A DNA stretch of 64,000 nucleotides from Nonlabens arenilitoris (GTDB lineage: Bacteria; Bacteroidota; Bacteroidia; Flavobacteriales; Flavobacteriaceae), in NCBI RefSeq assembly GCF_002954765.1, contig NZ_MTPW01000001.1, positions 620,001 through 684,000 of the forward strand, written 5' to 3'. The position numbers were made by a program, and so were the translations under genes. This document shows, in pieces, positions 63,660 to 64,000 of this stretch (the first letter of the stretch is position 1; each line of letters starts with the position of its first letter). The notes beneath the pieces were generated by a model. It saw nothing but the letters and a program-made list of their open reading frames with translations. It was not told the origin of the DNA and searched no databases.

Positions 63660-64000
63660 ATGATATTCCAACAGGAAAACACAGAAGAAATAGCAGCTGC
63701 TGCCGCAAAGGCTGCAAAAGCAGAAGCGAGATCTAACATGACTACAACTGAATTGATTTTAGATCAATTAGAATCATGGTATGAAACTCTTATCACCAAC
63801 TTGCCTAGTATGGCAGTTGCACTAATTGTATTAATAGTAACTTATTTTATATCAAAATGGGTTAGTCGAGGTGTACAAAAACTAATACAGCATAAAGTCA
63901 ATCAAGTATCTGTGCGCAAACTAATAGGTAAAGTCGCTGCAGCCGTAGTAATTGTAGGTGGTTTATTTATTGCACTAAATGTTCTTGATTTAAATGAAAC
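63660..64000 (+). CDS. MscS-family mechanosensitive channel, N-terminal part (cut by window end)
   Basis: This frame opens with ATG at 63660 and runs to the window end without a stop (113 codons). An Ala/Glu-rich N-terminus (EEIAAAAAKAAKAEARS) is followed by two hydrophobic helices (about residues 47-66 and 90-107) joined by a basic loop (SKWVSRGVQKLIQHKVNQ). This matches the TM1-TM2 region of small-conductance MscS channels, which release solutes on hypo-osmotic shock. The pore helix and C-terminal chamber lie outside the window. Confidence 0.75.
   Translation, partial: MIFQQENTEEIAAAAAKAAKAEARSNMTTTELILDQLESWYETLITNLPSMAVALIVLIVTYFISKWVSRGVQKLIQHKVNQVSVRKLIGKVAAAVVIVGGLFIALNVLDLNE

Noticed and set aside
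1..64000. CRISPR arrays, rRNA genes, prophage or insertion sequences
   Set aside because: I looked for regularly spaced direct repeats, rRNA sequence and transposase or phage genes and saw none.

Overview
The window reads as chromosome of a marine member of the Flavobacteriaceae (Bacteroidota). The reasons are the gliding genes gldB and gldC, a type IX secretion sorting domain, the flavobacterial order of the division and cell-wall cluster, TANNTTTG-type -7 promoter elements, low G+C and many short intergenic gaps. A 16-bp palindrome, CGCTTTCGCGAAAGCG, recurs through the whole window. I associate its translated form AFAKA with Nonlabens/Dokdonia-type genomes, but that is recollection and not a proof of genus.

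Bases 1-30956 are a metal and drug efflux region. It opens with an RND pump of the HAE1 type, cut by the window edge and split by a -1 frame change at an in-frame A AAA AAG heptamer, followed by a DUF2892 protein. Three metal efflux modules then run on the minus strand. Module A (9450 down to 2733) is a His-rich exported protein, a CzcA-type RND pump fused to a TolC-type channel, an adaptor and a VIT/CCC1-type transporter. Module B (18730 down to 9865) is a DUF6660 Cys/His-rich exported protein, a second RND-channel fusion, an adaptor, a Fur-family regulator, a DUF3703 protein and a Zn/Cd-type P-ATPase. Module C (30956 down to 18777) is a HYC_CC_PP protein, a CusA-type Cu/Ag RND pump, TolC, a DUF3347 lipoprotein, a permease, CopA, a DUF305 protein and a CusB-type adaptor carrying metal-binding domains at both ends. 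P-type ATPases would clear the cytoplasm, RND systems the periplasm, and the small exported proteins probably bind metal outside the inner membrane.

Bases 31120-47375 hold a tRNA-Arg, a GatB/YqeY protein and the complete dcw cluster in the order mraZ-rsmH-ftsL-ftsI-murE-mraY-murD-ftsW-murG-murC-ftsQ-ftsA-ftsZ, read on the minus strand behind three MraZ-type boxes spaced exactly 10 bp apart.

Bases 47611-64000 are mostly housekeeping and flavobacterial-specific genes: an alpha/beta hydrolase, engB, DUF3820, gldC, gldB, nadE, a response regulator with a degenerate receiver domain, and a dnaG whose zinc ligands are all replaced. These are followed by an ECF sigma/anti-sigma operon with two paralogous barrel proteins, a fasciclin gene divergent from a second ECF sigma/RskA-like pair, era, a GldM-like lipoprotein, a delta-60-repeat protein with a T9SS tail, and the start of an MscS channel.

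The strongest unexplained signal is the 16-bp palindrome: 13 perfect copies and 4 with one mismatch, in genes (all three reading frames) and between genes, spaced about 3.6-5.4 kb apart over the right half. No CRISPR array, integrase, transposase or rRNA was seen.
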